Shown here: in pieces, positions 1-9,074 of the stretch | Numbering within the stretch: position 1 is the stretch's first letter | How the letters are laid out: every line of letters starts with the position of its first letter | Assembly (NCBI GenBank): GCA_013203595.1 | Contig: JABMNT010000043.1 | Span: forward strand, 1-37,824 | Direction of reading: 5' to 3' | DNA length: 37,824 nt | From: Rhodospirillales bacterium | GTDB taxonomy: Bacteria > Pseudomonadota > Alphaproteobacteria > Rhodospirillales > Casp-alpha2 | Made by a program: the position numbers and the translations under genes | The notes under the pieces: generated by a model | Databases searched by the model: none | The model's input: the letters and a program-made list of their open reading frames with translations, nothing else | What the model was told of the DNA's origin: nothing

Positions 1-530
<530 letters not shown>

Positions 531-629
531 CGTTTTCCGGCCGCTGGAAATTCCCCGGTTACGGGCTGGGGACCTGCAGGGATTCTGGCAGGCAGCGGGG
601 ACATCAAGTCATCGGCAAATGACCGCCGC

Positions 630-1814
630 TCAGTTCTGTAAATGGAAAACCGGGCGCAGCCTGACGCCGGCCATATTGCCAATCACCGCGCAGACAATCC
701 AGACCCAGCCATGCAGGCTGGTCGACGCGGTGCCGCTGAAAAAAGCCCCGATGTTGCAGCCATAGGCGAGCCGCGCGCCATAACCCAGCATCAGCCCACC
801 GATTATGGCGGCCAGCAGAGAGCGCAGAGGCATGCGCGCCGACGGGGCCAGCTTTCCGGCCAGCGATGCGGCCAGCAGGGCGCCCAGCATGATGGCGAAA
901 TTCATCACCGATGTGACGTCGTCAAAGACCGACTGCGTCAATGCCCGTTCCTGAAAACCACCGGTCCAGAAACCACTGCTGTGCGGATCCCAGCCAACCA
1001 GGGTTGCCGCCTTGGCCGCCCACAGGGCAAAGGCCCAGGTCACCGACCAGGGATGACCGGCAATCAACAGGGTCAACCAGTTGAGGAAGGCCAGCAGCAC
1101 GGCGCTGAACAGCAGGGGCCAGGGGCCGCGCAGCAGCCTGTGAAAGCCAAACCCTTCGGCGGGCCACAGGGGCAGGGTGCGGGTGCCGGCGATCCGCCTG
1201 AGCCCCAGATAAATGGCGATCAGCAGGGCCAGTTGCAGGGCCAGCGCCCAGCCCCAGCCCAGTTCGCGGCCGAGCGACACGGCGCCAATGCCAGGCAGAC
1301 GCTGCCACATCTGCAGATCAAGACTGCCCCAGAAGCCGCCCAGACAGAAAAACACGAGCACCACAAGCATCCGCAGATTGCCGCCGCCGACGGTAAACAG
1401 GGTTCCCGATCCGCAGCCCCCGGCCATTTGCATGCCAACCCCGAAAACCAGGGCGCCGAGCGCCATGGACAGGCTGACCGGCGCCACCGCCCCGGCCACG
1501 CCATGGCCAAAAACCTGGCCGTTTGCCAGCACCGGCGCGAACAGCACCATGGCAACGCCGAGCATGATCAGCTGCGCGACAACGCCTGAGATATCGCCAT
1601 GCACAAGGGCGTTCCGGTAGGCCGCCGTGAAACCAAACGCCGCGTGATAGAGCGCCAGTCCGAGGCCCAGGCCGACGCCAAACAGGGCCAGCATTTTGCC
1701 ATCCTGTTGCGCCAGATGAACGGCGATGGCTGCCGTTGCCGCCAGCGCCAGAAACAGCCCGGGGCGTTGGACAGGAAGGCCGGGTGTCAAATTATTTCGC
1801 CGCCGCCGCGACAA
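630..1814 (-). CDS. YeeE/YedE family sulfur-compound (thiosulfate) transporter
   Basis: This is a polytopic inner-membrane protein of about 390 residues with roughly ten hydrophobic helices. It is the two-half YeeE/YedE (sulphur transport, TsuA-like) family. Each half carries the glycine-rich helix with a conserved cysteine that relays thiosulfate in TsuA: GGCGSG near residue 135 and YGCNIG near residue 355. The family imports thiosulfate or related sulfur species for cysteine synthesis or sulfur oxidation. The start is uncertain: a TTG at 1814 lies inside the upstream DUF302 gene, and another in-frame TTG lies at 1790 just after that gene's stop, so translational coupling is likely. No TusA-like partner lies beside it. 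Confidence 0.85.
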   Translation of the reverse strand: MSRRRRNNLTPGLPVQRPGLFLALAATAAIAVHLAQQDGKMLALFGVGLGLGLALYHAAFGFTAAYRNALVHGDISGVVAQLIMLGVAMVLFAPVLANGQVFGHGVAGAVAPVSLSMALGALVFGVGMQMAGGCGSGTLFTVGGGNLRMLVVLVFFCLGGFWGSLDLQMWQRLPGIGAVSLGRELGWGWALALQLALLIAIYLGLRRIAGTRTLPLWPAEGFGFHRLLRGPWPLLFSAVLLAFLNWLTLLIAGHPWSVTWAFALWAAKAATLVGWDPHSSGFWTGGFQERALTQSVFDDVTSVMNFAIMLGALLAASLAGKLAPSARMPLRSLLAAIIGGLMLGYGARLAYGCNIGAFFSGTASTSLHGWVWIVCAVIGNMAGVRLRPVFHLQN

Positions 1815-2265
1815 TAGCGGTAATGATCAGGTCCAGCTCCCCGGCCATTATATCGAGATCCGCATTGCCATAGGGGGCAAACACCTGGCTGGCCCATTTG
1901 TAACTGAGGACTGCCGTGCCGTCCGCCTGTTCCGCCAGGTACAAACGCAGCGGCGCCTCGACCCCGGCAGGCACGCTGGCTTTCAGCATGCGCACAGCGA
2001 AATGAGGATTGAAGATCATCACCACCCGGTTCTCAGGGATTGTGATGCCGATGTTCCTGGCGCCACAGGTGGCGCAGGCGAGGCCGACAATTCCCATTTT
2101 GTTGGCGCCAATGGCGGTCTTCAGCTTGTCCAGATAAGCCAGAAACGGCTGCCCGGTTTCGACAACCTGCACGTCTTTTGGATAGGCCGGATTTTCCGCC
2201 GCCACCGGCAATGCCACCGGCATCGTCATCAACAGGCCACATACCACCATCATCACAATCCGCAT
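1792..2265 (-). CDS. periplasmic DUF302 domain protein
   Basis: This is a 157-residue protein with a cleavable signal peptide (hydrophobic run to about residue 23, ending in PVAAE) followed by one DUF302 domain. The domain has the typical CATCGARN segment and the NPHFAVRML strand. DUF302 proteins are small alpha/beta proteins, often found beside sulfur or metal redox genes, and their function is unknown. An AGGAGA Shine-Dalgarno lies 6 bases before the ATG at 2265. The gene overlaps the downstream YeeE-type transporter by 23 bases if that gene starts at its upstream TTG, so the two probably form an operon. The CATC pair might bind a metal or sulfur species delivered to the transporter, but this is inference. 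Confidence 0.8.
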   Translation of the reverse strand: MRIVMMVVCGLLMTMPVALPVAAENPAYPKDVQVVETGQPFLAYLDKLKTAIGANKMGIVGLACATCGARNIGITIPENRVVMIFNPHFAVRMLKASVPAGVEAPLRLYLAEQADGTAVLSYKWASQVFAPYGNADLDIMAGELDLIITAIVAAAAK

Positions 2266-2365
2266 AACCGTCTCCTAAAATTGTATTTACATAAGGGGTT
2301 ATGGTAACGCCCGGGCCGGGCCAGGGAAAATGACGCTCGCGTGAGCAGGACGTGATCCGCTCGAA

Positions 2366-3325
2366 TCAGGGATACAGGGTGGTTTCCATCAACTGGCCGG
2401 CGCGCAGGAACCGGATTGAAACGGCGACGCCCGGCCGCAGCAGTTGAAAGGCGCTGGGTACATCAGAGGGTTTGCGGATCACTCGGCTGCCGATCCGGGT
2501 CAGGATATCCTCTGCCTGCAATCCGGCAAAATCGCCAGCGGTATTGGTGGTCACCTTGATAATCCGGGCCCCGCTGGCGCTCCGCCTTTGTTCCTCTGTC
2601 AGGGCACGCACCTGCAGGCCGGACTTGACCCGCACCACTTTGCCGTAGTCGCGCAGGTCTTCCAGTATACGAAGCACCAGGGCACTCGACGTGGCGAAAT
2701 TGACACCGATGTTTGAATCCCGTTCCTTGGTGAAAATGGCGGCAACCAGACCAACCATGCGGCCGTGCTCATCGACCAGCGGGCCACCGGACCCGCCCGG
2801 ATTGATGACCGCGTCGGTTTGCAGGAAATCTTCGATCGGATTGAAACCGGTGCCCGTGCGCCGGGTTGCCGAAACGACGCCACAGGTCACAGACAGGCCC
2901 AGGCCAAACTGGTTGCCAACGGCACAGACGGAACTGCCGAGCGCAGGCTCCGGGGCCAGGGTCAGCAGGGGAAATTCCATGGGGGCCTTGATCAGCGCCA
3001 GATCGGTGGCGCCGTCAGTGCCGATTATTTCGACCGGAACCAGGCGCCCGTCATTGAGGCGGATATTGGCCTGGGTTGCTGGTCCCAGGACATGGGCGTT
3101 GGTCGCCAGGTAACCGCCCGGGAAGATGGCAACGGCTGTCCCTTCCGGATCCTTTGGTGCCGCCAGCCGTGCATCTGTGCCCGTTCTGGCCGACGGCCAG
3201 TCGGGCAACAGGCTGACAACCGAGTTCAGCACGTCCGGATCAAACGGTGCGGCACGGGCCACCGGCATGGCGACAACCGGGTAAACCAGGGCACACAGGA
3301 GAAGTACCCGCGTCAGACCAATCAT
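2366..3325 (-). CDS. HtrA/DegP-like periplasmic serine protease with one PDZ domain
   Basis: This is an exported trypsin-like protease of 319 residues. The signal peptide spans about residues 1-26 (ends in ARAAP). The catalytic triad is visible in order: His in TNAHVL, Asp in TDLALIK, Ser in NPGGSGGP. A single C-terminal PDZ domain follows (about residues 225-315), containing GDFAGLQAEDILTRIG. Members degrade or refold damaged envelope proteins. I placed the start at the ATG at 3325 rather than further upstream, because the signal peptide begins there and the upstream extension (to 3436) is non-hydrophobic and overlaps the divergent gene. The protein has one PDZ, unlike DegP with two, so it is closer to DegS in layout but with a cleavable signal. 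Confidence 0.85.
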   Translation of the reverse strand: MIGLTRVLLLCALVYPVVAMPVARAAPFDPDVLNSVVSLLPDWPSARTGTDARLAAPKDPEGTAVAIFPGGYLATNAHVLGPATQANIRLNDGRLVPVEIIGTDGATDLALIKAPMEFPLLTLAPEPALGSSVCAVGNQFGLGLSVTCGVVSATRRTGTGFNPIEDFLQTDAVINPGGSGGPLVDEHGRMVGLVAAIFTKERDSNIGVNFATSSALVLRILEDLRDYGKVVRVKSGLQVRALTEEQRRSASGARIIKVTTNTAGDFAGLQAEDILTRIGSRVIRKPSDVPSAFQLLRPGVAVSIRFLRAGQLMETTLYP

Positions 3326-3423
3326 GATTTTGCCTTTGCCTGTTGCAACTGTATGGTAATGGTAATCGGAATATGCCGGTTTGAATAGCCCCTGCCCGGT
3401 CGGGGCCCCGTTGGAAGCTGCCC

Positions 3424-3918
3424 ATGAAACTTGCAAAAACCATACGCCTCGACGTTTCCGACAGCCAGATTTTTCCGCTTGCCGCAGAACCCGGTGAATG
3501 GGCCATCGCCGGCACCTTCGCCTATGTTGACAAGGATGTTGCGGCCCTGGGCGGCAAGGACGCCATCGCCTTCAAGAGCGGCTGGCTCGGGCTTGGCAGC
3601 TTCGGGCGCGCCACCCTGGTCCAGGTCGCGGTTATTCCGGATACGGAGTATGAGCTCTGTGTGCGCCAGCTGGCGGAACATCTGTACAGCGCTTTTGGTG
3701 CTCCGGATATGCTCGCCGCTCTCGATGCGGCCAGGCACGAACTGGACGATATGGCGGCGCTCTGCGCCCATCCGTCAGCGACCCTGCTGGCCATTGGCCG
3801 ACAGGCACAAGTTGACGGGATTGCCGAGCAGGTGCGCATCATTCCCCAGCCTGACGCCGATCATCACGCCCGGATATGGGAGATTGAGGAAACCGACGAA
3901 ACCGAAGAAATTCAGTGA
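3424..3918 (+). CDS. DUF6505-like conserved hypothetical protein
   Basis: This is a 164-residue soluble protein with no signal peptide or membrane segment. The opening (KLAKTIRLDVSD, then AAEPGEWAIAG) and the following alpha/beta character resemble the alphaproteobacterial DUF6505 family, whose function is unknown to me. The C-terminus is acidic (EIEETDETEEIQ). It is transcribed divergently from the protease gene, with about 100 bases between the starts, and its TGA overlaps the convergent photolyase stop by 7 bases. The DUF assignment rests on recall of the N-terminal pattern and should be checked by profile search. Confidence 0.65.
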   Translation: MKLAKTIRLDVSDSQIFPLAAEPGEWAIAGTFAYVDKDVAALGGKDAIAFKSGWLGLGSFGRATLVQVAVIPDTEYELCVRQLAEHLYSAFGAPDMLAALDAARHELDDMAALCAHPSATLLAIGRQAQVDGIAEQVRIIPQPDADHHARIWEIEETDETEEIQ

Positions 3919-5354
3919 GTCTGGTTTTTCAGTGAACCATAGGCCGCCAGCGCGCGCTGGCGGGCTGCCCTGTGATCGACCAGGGGAGGCGGGTAAGCGG
4001 CGACAGGACTGTCGCTTTGCCAGGGTGTGTGAATCAGCGAATTGGGCAGATGGCCAAGTTCGGGAACCCAGGCCCGCACATAATCCCCGTTCGGATCGAA
4101 CTTGCGGCCCTGCAGGATCGGGTTGAAAATCCGGAAATAGGGTGCGGCATCGGCACCGCAGCCGGCCACCCACTGCCAGCCAGCCAGATTGTTGGCACGG
4201 TCCGCATCGACCAGGGTATCCCAGAACCAGGCGGCACCGGCCCGCCAGTCAATCAGCAGATGTTTGGTTAGGAACGAAGCGACGATCATCCGCACCCGGT
4301 TGTGCATCCATCCCGTCTGCCAGAGCTGGCGCATGCCCGCATCAACAATCGGATAGCCGGTATGGCCGCATTGCCAGGCGCGCAGGGATGTTTCGTCGTG
4401 CCGCCAGGGAAAGTCCGCAAATCCCGGATGAAAGGGACGGTCGTTGATATGGGGCCAGTGATACAAAAGATGCGCGCAAAACTCGCGCCATATCAATTGC
4501 CGTTGCAGGGCCGCGGCGCCGCTGCTTTTGGCGCCTGAACTGAGCCGCTCGAACTCGACCCGTGCCCAGACCTAGCGCGGGCTGATCTCGCCGAAATGAA
4601 GATGCGGCGACAGCAACGCGGTGCCGTCCACAGCGGGACGGTCCCGGTTATTCACATAGGTGCCAACGGACCGGTCGAGAAACAGCTCGAGGCGCGATGT
4701 TGCGGCACTGCTGCCGGGTTGCCAGAAGCTCTTCAGGCCGGCCGACCAATCCGGCCGCGTTGGCTGCAGCTGCCAACTCGCCAGCGCGTCGCTGGCTGGC
4801 CAGACCAAAGGCGCCGGAATTTCCCGGGCCGCGTCGAGCGCCGCCGCACTTTTATTCAGGGCCAGGCAGGCTTTGTAAAAAGGCGTAAATACCCGGAACG
4901 GGGTGCCGGCTTTGGTGGCGATTTCTTCGGGTTCGAACAGCAGGTTTCCCGGCAACCGGTGACAGGCAACGCCGATCTTTTGCAGGGCCGTTAACAGGTT
5001 TTGTTGCTGATCAGCATGGTGTTTGTCGTAGCTTCGACTGTAATAGACGGCCCGGGCATTGGTCTCTTTAACCAGCGCGCTCAGTACATTGACAAACTTG
5101 CCGCGCCGCAGCAGCAAGCGACTGCCCCGGCTGCCCAGATCGGCCGCCAGGGCAGCGAGGCTTTGGTGCAACCACCAGCGGCTGGCGGCCCCCGGTCTTT
5201 CACGCACCGCGCCGCTGTCATCGAGAATGAACAGGGGTATGACGGGGGCGTCCTGTTCGATTGCCGCGGCCAGTGCCTGATGGTCGGCGACGCGCAGGTC
5301 ATCGCCATAGCAGAGGATGACGGGGCGTCGGTCAGGATCAGGTGCTGAGGACAA
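3912..5354 (-). pseudogene. phr: deoxyribodipyrimidine photolyase interrupted by an in-frame TAG
   Basis: The gene encodes a full-length CPD photolyase/cryptochrome-family protein of about 480 codons in one frame, broken by TAG at 4574-4572 (codon 261). The N-terminal alpha/beta photolyase domain is intact (YGDDLRVADH, then the DDSG and LLLRRGK segments). The break falls exactly in the motif GEISPR-x-VW, where the family normally has Gln, so CAG changed to TAG is the simplest explanation. The rest, including the FAD-binding HNRVRMIVASFLTKHL and DADRANNLAGWQW motifs, is preserved in the same frame. The likely start is a TTG at 5354, after the chelatase gene. Without readthrough, the product lacks almost all of the FAD domain. 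It may be a fresh mutation, a sequence error or a suppressed stop. Confidence 0.88.
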
Positions 5355-5397
5355 TGGGTCTGGCCTTGGGCTATGGGAAGCGCGCTTCGTCTGCGCC

Positions 5398-6456
5398 TTA
5401 CCGTTTGTCGAGCGAGCGGACACTTTCCGGGCCCAGCCGATGCCCGGCCTGTGGATACACCGGGTGGTGGTGATCGCCATGGTCGCCGTGGCTGTGCGCC
5501 GCCTCCAGGCGGCAGGCGCCGGTACAGAAATTGTCACACAACCGGCAATCGGCCACGTTGGAACCCGGCGCGCTGGCGCCCTGGCCTTCGACGTGATGGT
5601 GGTGGCTTTCCTGGGGCAGGCCGACTTCCACCTCGAAGCCCAGTACCTGCTCGCGGTATTTGCACATGTTGCAGTCCATGGCGTTGTTGCCATCGAGAAT
5701 TTCCGTTACCCGCTCGGCAAAGGTCGCGAGCACGGCGGGGTGATCATTGAGATAACCGGCTTTGACAAAGTCGATGCCCGGATGGGCCGCTGCGACCATG
5801 TCGGTAAAGCCGTAAATCCGGTCAATCAGAATGCCGGTGAACAGGAAATAGGGAAAAACGATGATGCGTTTGTAGCCCAGTTTGGTGACATGCTCGAGAC
5901 AGGGTTTGACCAGCGGAAAAGTGACACCGGAATAACCGACCTCATTCCAGCCAAGCCCTGCGCGTTCCATCAGCAGGCGGGAAATCGTCGCGATGTTGGA
6001 ATTGGCATCGGGATCACTGGAGCCGCGGCCGATGACCACCAGGCAGGTCTCGCGCCGCGCGACCGGCCCCGAGCGCGCGTCGGCGGCAGCAATCGCTTCG
6101 TTGACCCGGGCGGCGGCGGCGGTGATCATTTTTTCGTCGACCCCCAGGTCGCGGCCGTATTCGATCTTCAGGCCGTGTAAATCGCCATAGGCCTTGAGCA
6201 CGGAGGGAATGTCATTTTTTGCATGCATCGCCGCAAACAGCATGCCGGGAACCGCCAGAATATGATCGCAGCCCTGTTCACGCAGCCGGTCGAGGCCGTC
6301 GCGGATGACCGGGTTGGAGAACTCAAGATAGCCGTATTCAACCGGCCAGTCAGCGAAATGCGGCGGCAACTGTTTGACCAATGCGGCAAACTGCTCGACG
6401 GCGGCGTCACTGCGCGAGCCGTGACCACAAACCATGACGCCAATCTTGCCACTCAT
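5398..6456 (-). CDS. cbiX: CbiX-type sirohydrochlorin chelatase with Cys/His-rich tail
   Basis: This is a 352-residue cytoplasmic class II chelatase. It has two tandem CbiX/SirB-like halves: GVMVCGHGSR near residue 6 (metal-binding His) and VVIGRGSSDPDAN near residue 145. The family inserts Co2+ or Fe2+ into sirohydrochlorin for cobalamin or sirohaem synthesis. The C-terminal 100 residues carry a likely metal or Fe-S centre (CNMC, then CRLCDNFCTGAC) and two histidine clusters (SHHHH; HSHGDHGDHHH), as seen in long CbiX proteins. The ATG at 6456 has an AAGG Shine-Dalgarno. The photolyase follows 43 bases downstream on the same strand. In the second half Arg-Gly replaces the usual His-Gly. Confidence 0.88.
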   Translation of the reverse strand: MSGKIGVMVCGHGSRSDAAVEQFAALVKQLPPHFADWPVEYGYLEFSNPVIRDGLDRLREQGCDHILAVPGMLFAAMHAKNDIPSVLKAYGDLHGLKIEYGRDLGVDEKMITAAAARVNEAIAAADARSGPVARRETCLVVIGRGSSDPDANSNIATISRLLMERAGLGWNEVGYSGVTFPLVKPCLEHVTKLGYKRIIVFPYFLFTGILIDRIYGFTDMVAAAHPGIDFVKAGYLNDHPAVLATFAERVTEILDGNNAMDCNMCKYREQVLGFEVEVGLPQESHHHHVEGQGASAPGSNVADCRLCDNFCTGACRLEAAHSHGDHGDHHHPVYPQAGHRLGPESVRSLDKR

Positions 6457-6661
6457 CGCCTGACCTTACCTGTAACCTGCATGTGTTCCCTCATCTCCAT
6501 GGTTTTGCGAACGCCTGTGCCAGATCAATAGGTTTACCACAAACAATAAGCAAGCTACCATTGCCAATTCACAAAACCGGTGGAGATGATCTGTCAATGG
6601 CCGCCTGCGCCCCGCCCGCCCCGTCTGATAGTCGCGCCCGTCGTCTGGACGTAACCTCAAG

Positions 6662-7150
6662 ATGATCTTTTCGAAATATCCATCGCTCCTTCTGCTGGGA
6701 TTGGGGCTGTTTCTGGCTTGTGCTTTGCCGCAGCAAACCAGGGCCGCCGAGTTCGCCGGCCGGGTCACCGTCCTGCACGGCGATACCCTGCGGCTCGGCG
6801 ATACCCGCATCCATCTGCAAGGAACCGTCAGCCCGCCCAGCGGGGCGGTGTGCACGGATGCGCAAGCTCGGCAATGGCCCTGTGGCGACAGCGCTGCTGA
6901 ATGGATGGCTGCTGCCATCGGCGATCAGCCGGTATCCTGCCATGGCAGCGCGTTTAATCCGGCAGGCCAGTTGCGGGCCATGTGTTATGTGGGCACGCGC
7001 AATCTCAACGGCGCCATCGTCGGCGCCGGCTGGGCCGTGGCCGAGGGCCGCTACGGGCGCTGGCACGAAAGCCTGCAAGCCAAAGCCAGAGATGCCGGCT
7101 TTGGCCTGTGGGCCGACGGCACGGCTAAGCACTGGCGCTGGGACTGGTGA
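6662..7150 (+). CDS. exported thermonuclease-fold protein, probably catalytically dead
   Basis: This is a 162-residue secreted protein: signal peptide to about residue 29, then an SNase (OB-fold) domain recognisable from HGDTLRLGDTRIHL and the GWAVAEGRY...LQAKARDAGFGLW region. In active family members the first block reads roughly DGDTL...IRLxGIDAPE, supplying the catalytic Arg and Glu. Here the Arg is His (IHL) and the GIDAPE segment is GTVSPPSG, so the Glu is gone. Four cysteines, two in an inserted CTDAQARQWPC segment, suggest disulfides. The protein probably binds rather than cuts nucleic acid or another ligand. It stands alone, 205 bases divergent from the chelatase gene. Confidence 0.75.
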   Translation: MIFSKYPSLLLLGLGLFLACALPQQTRAAEFAGRVTVLHGDTLRLGDTRIHLQGTVSPPSGAVCTDAQARQWPCGDSAAEWMAAAIGDQPVSCHGSAFNPAGQLRAMCYVGTRNLNGAIVGAGWAVAEGRYGRWHESLQAKARDAGFGLWADGTAKHWRWDW

Positions 7151-7165
7151 GCGCGCCGGAACGCG

Positions 7166-7786
7166 TTACCGGTTATAGTCGATCAGGAAATCGACGCATT
7201 CAGGGAAGCCGGCCACACAGTTGAGGAGAACGAAGACGTTCGTACCAACTAGATGGTTGAGGTTCCCGTTGGGGACGGGATGGTGGAGAAAAAATCCAGT
7301 GGATGACCGGTCCGGACAGGCACCAGCGGTTTTTGCCAGCCCAACAGGACGACATAGCGGGCTTCCGTCTTCATGATATAGACAATATCCACAAAAAGGT
7401 TCGGGCCGCATCCAGCTGAAAAAAACGCGGTTTACGATAATGTCGACATCGCCAATATTGTAAATCACATCGGTCCGCTCGGTCCGCTGGATTGAGCTTC
7501 GACCGCAAAACCACATGCGGCAAAAACCAGATGTATAATTTACGTTATCAGTTGCACAGGGGAGGATCTGTATTCTTTCAATACACTTGATCCTTCTTAC
7601 AATACATCGCCTGAATCCCCGGTTATCCGCGACAGTTAATGTATTTACATCCATTCGTAACAGGTGAGTTGATATAAGTCGACATATTGGTCTCCCAAAG
7701 GATACCATTGCCAGTAGATATCGAAAGTTAAAATGATCTTCCCCGCCTGATATACTGGCACTACTAGTGGGGAATGTGTGAAGCAT
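7166..7786 (-). CDS. doubtful open reading frame, hypothetical protein
   Basis: This is a 206-codon open frame that fills most of the 736-base gap before the binding-protein gene. It matches no family I recognise. The composition is odd: rich in Cys, Arg and His in the middle, while the last 45 residues (LNHLVGTNVFVLLNCVAGF and onward) look more protein-like. A GAGG sits only 2 bases before the ATG, which is too close for a good ribosome site. Base composition here drops towards that of the AT-richer island to the right. It could be a degenerate gene remnant or chance. Confidence 0.25.
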   Translation of the reverse strand: MLHTFPTSSASISGGEDHFNFRYLLAMVSFGRPICRLISTHLLRMDVNTLTVADNRGFRRCIVRRIKCIERIQILPCATDNVNYTSGFCRMWFCGRSSIQRTERTDVIYNIGDVDIIVNRVFFSWMRPEPFCGYCLYHEDGSPLCRPVGLAKTAGACPDRSSTGFFLHHPVPNGNLNHLVGTNVFVLLNCVAGFPECVDFLIDYNR

Positions 7787-7800
7787 ACCTCGCAGACGGG

Positions 7801-7843
7801 CCCCAATCCAAGAGGATTGGAACTAGCATTGGGGTCGGTTTTT
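7801..7843 (+). promoter_or_regulatory. mutually exclusive hairpins with T-tract upstream of the sensor operon
   Basis: CCAATCC (7803-7809) pairs perfectly with GGATTGG (7814-7820) across an AAGA tetraloop. CCCCAAT (7801-7807) pairs perfectly with ATTGGGG (7828-7834), and a T-run follows at 7839-7843. The two stems share bases and cannot coexist. The outer one plus the T-run is a plausible intrinsic terminator, so the element can be read either as a simple terminator or as an attenuator. It sits 44 bases before the binding-protein ATG. Confidence 0.55.
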
Positions 7844-7886
7844 ATGTGTCATGAATTAGAAATCCAGGTTGACGAGGAGAGCTTCG

Positions 7887-9068
7887 ATGCGATTTTTTGT
7901 ACATTCAGTTATTACCATGGCAATGACTTTATGGCTTAATACATCCTATTCTAAGCTCACATTTGCCCAATCCACAGCCCCCATTTTGATCGGCCTGGAT
8001 GCCGATATGTCCGCGGGCGCTGCCGAAGGCGGTGAATCCATCCGGCGCGGCGCCGTCGTGGCAATCGGCGAAATCAATGACAACGGTGGTGTACTGGGCC
8101 GTAAACTGGAGATGATTGTCCGTGACCACCGGGGCAATCCTGCAAGGGGCAAGGACAATATTCTGGAATTCGCCGGCATGGAGAATTTGGTCGCCGTGCT
8201 TGGCGGAATTCATACTCCCGTGGCCCTGCACGAACTGAAGGACATTCATGCAAACAAACTGATCTTTCTTGTCCCCTGGGCGGCGGGAACACCCGTTGTA
8301 GACAACGGCTTCAAGCCCAACTACGTTTTCCGGGTTTCTGTCCGCGATGCTTTCGCCGGAGGTTTCATGGTTAATCATGCAATCCACTCAGGTTTCGGAG
8401 AACTGGGGCTACTATTCGAACGAACTGGATGGGGTCGCTCCAATGAAACAGCCGTCAAAACGGCTCTTTCGAAACTAGGCAAGAAACCAGCCGGTCTGGA
8501 GTGGTTTAACTGGGGCGTGATGGACCTATCTGATGAAATTGAACGGCTGTATAACCAGGGGGCTGAGGTCATCGTTCTCGTCGCCAACCCGCGCGAAGGC
8601 GGAATCACCAGCAAAGCAATGGCTGCCCGACCGATAAACAAACGGCTTCCCATAATTTCTCACTGGGGAATCAGTGGCGGTGATTTCTTCACAATGAATA
8701 GTGAGCATCTGAAAGAAATAGATTTTTCCTTCTTGGCTCCACCGATCCCGGAACGCGCAGAGCTTTTTTTTAGAGCCTATCAACGAAATTTTTCTGATAC
8801 CAACAGACCTGAAGACGTATTGTCGCCGGTGGGTGCGGCACACGCCTATGATCTTATTCACCTCTTGGCCAAGGCCATAAGCCAGGCAGGGACGCTGGAA
8901 CGCAGTGAAGTTCGTCATGCGCTGGAAAACATCAATTCTTACCAGGGCCTGATGAAAAACTATGTTCCGCCTTTTACCGCAGAACGACATGACGCGCTGA
9001 ATGTCGAAAACTTTATTATGACTCGCTTTGACAACGAAGGCATTATTCGTCCCATAGGTAAGAAATAG
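7887..9068 (+). CDS. periplasmic ABC-type (branched-chain amino acid-like) binding protein, sensor partner
   Basis: This is a 393-residue exported binding protein of the Leu/Ile/Val-type periplasmic binding family (Peripla_BP_6). It has a signal peptide of about 27 residues (ends FAQS), then IGLDADMSAGAAEGGESIRRG and INDNGGVLGRKLEMIVRD, the usual ligand-cleft opening. I chose the ATG at 7887 because GAGGAGA lies 7 bases upstream. A TTG at 7869 would precede that ribosome site. No ABC permease or ATPase is nearby. Instead the stop (TAG) is 6 bases before a hybrid histidine kinase, so the protein likely delivers a periplasmic signal to that kinase rather than feeding a transporter. The ligand is unknown; amino acids, amides or urea are known for the family. 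Confidence 0.85.
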   Translation: MRFFVHSVITMAMTLWLNTSYSKLTFAQSTAPILIGLDADMSAGAAEGGESIRRGAVVAIGEINDNGGVLGRKLEMIVRDHRGNPARGKDNILEFAGMENLVAVLGGIHTPVALHELKDIHANKLIFLVPWAAGTPVVDNGFKPNYVFRVSVRDAFAGGFMVNHAIHSGFGELGLLFERTGWGRSNETAVKTALSKLGKKPAGLEWFNWGVMDLSDEIERLYNQGAEVIVLVANPREGGITSKAMAARPINKRLPIISHWGISGGDFFTMNSEHLKEIDFSFLAPPIPERAELFFRAYQRNFSDTNRPEDVLSPVGAAHAYDLIHLLAKAISQAGTLERSEVRHALENINSYQGLMKNYVPPFTAERHDALNVENFIMTRFDNEGIIRPIGKK

Positions 9069-9074
9069 TCTTTT

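Noticed and set aside
642-1589. Long plus-strand open frame opposite the YeeE-type transporter
   Set aside because: It is rich in Gln/Arg/Ala with no family pattern; the minus strand carries clear transporter motifs, so this is a shadow in GC-rich DNA.
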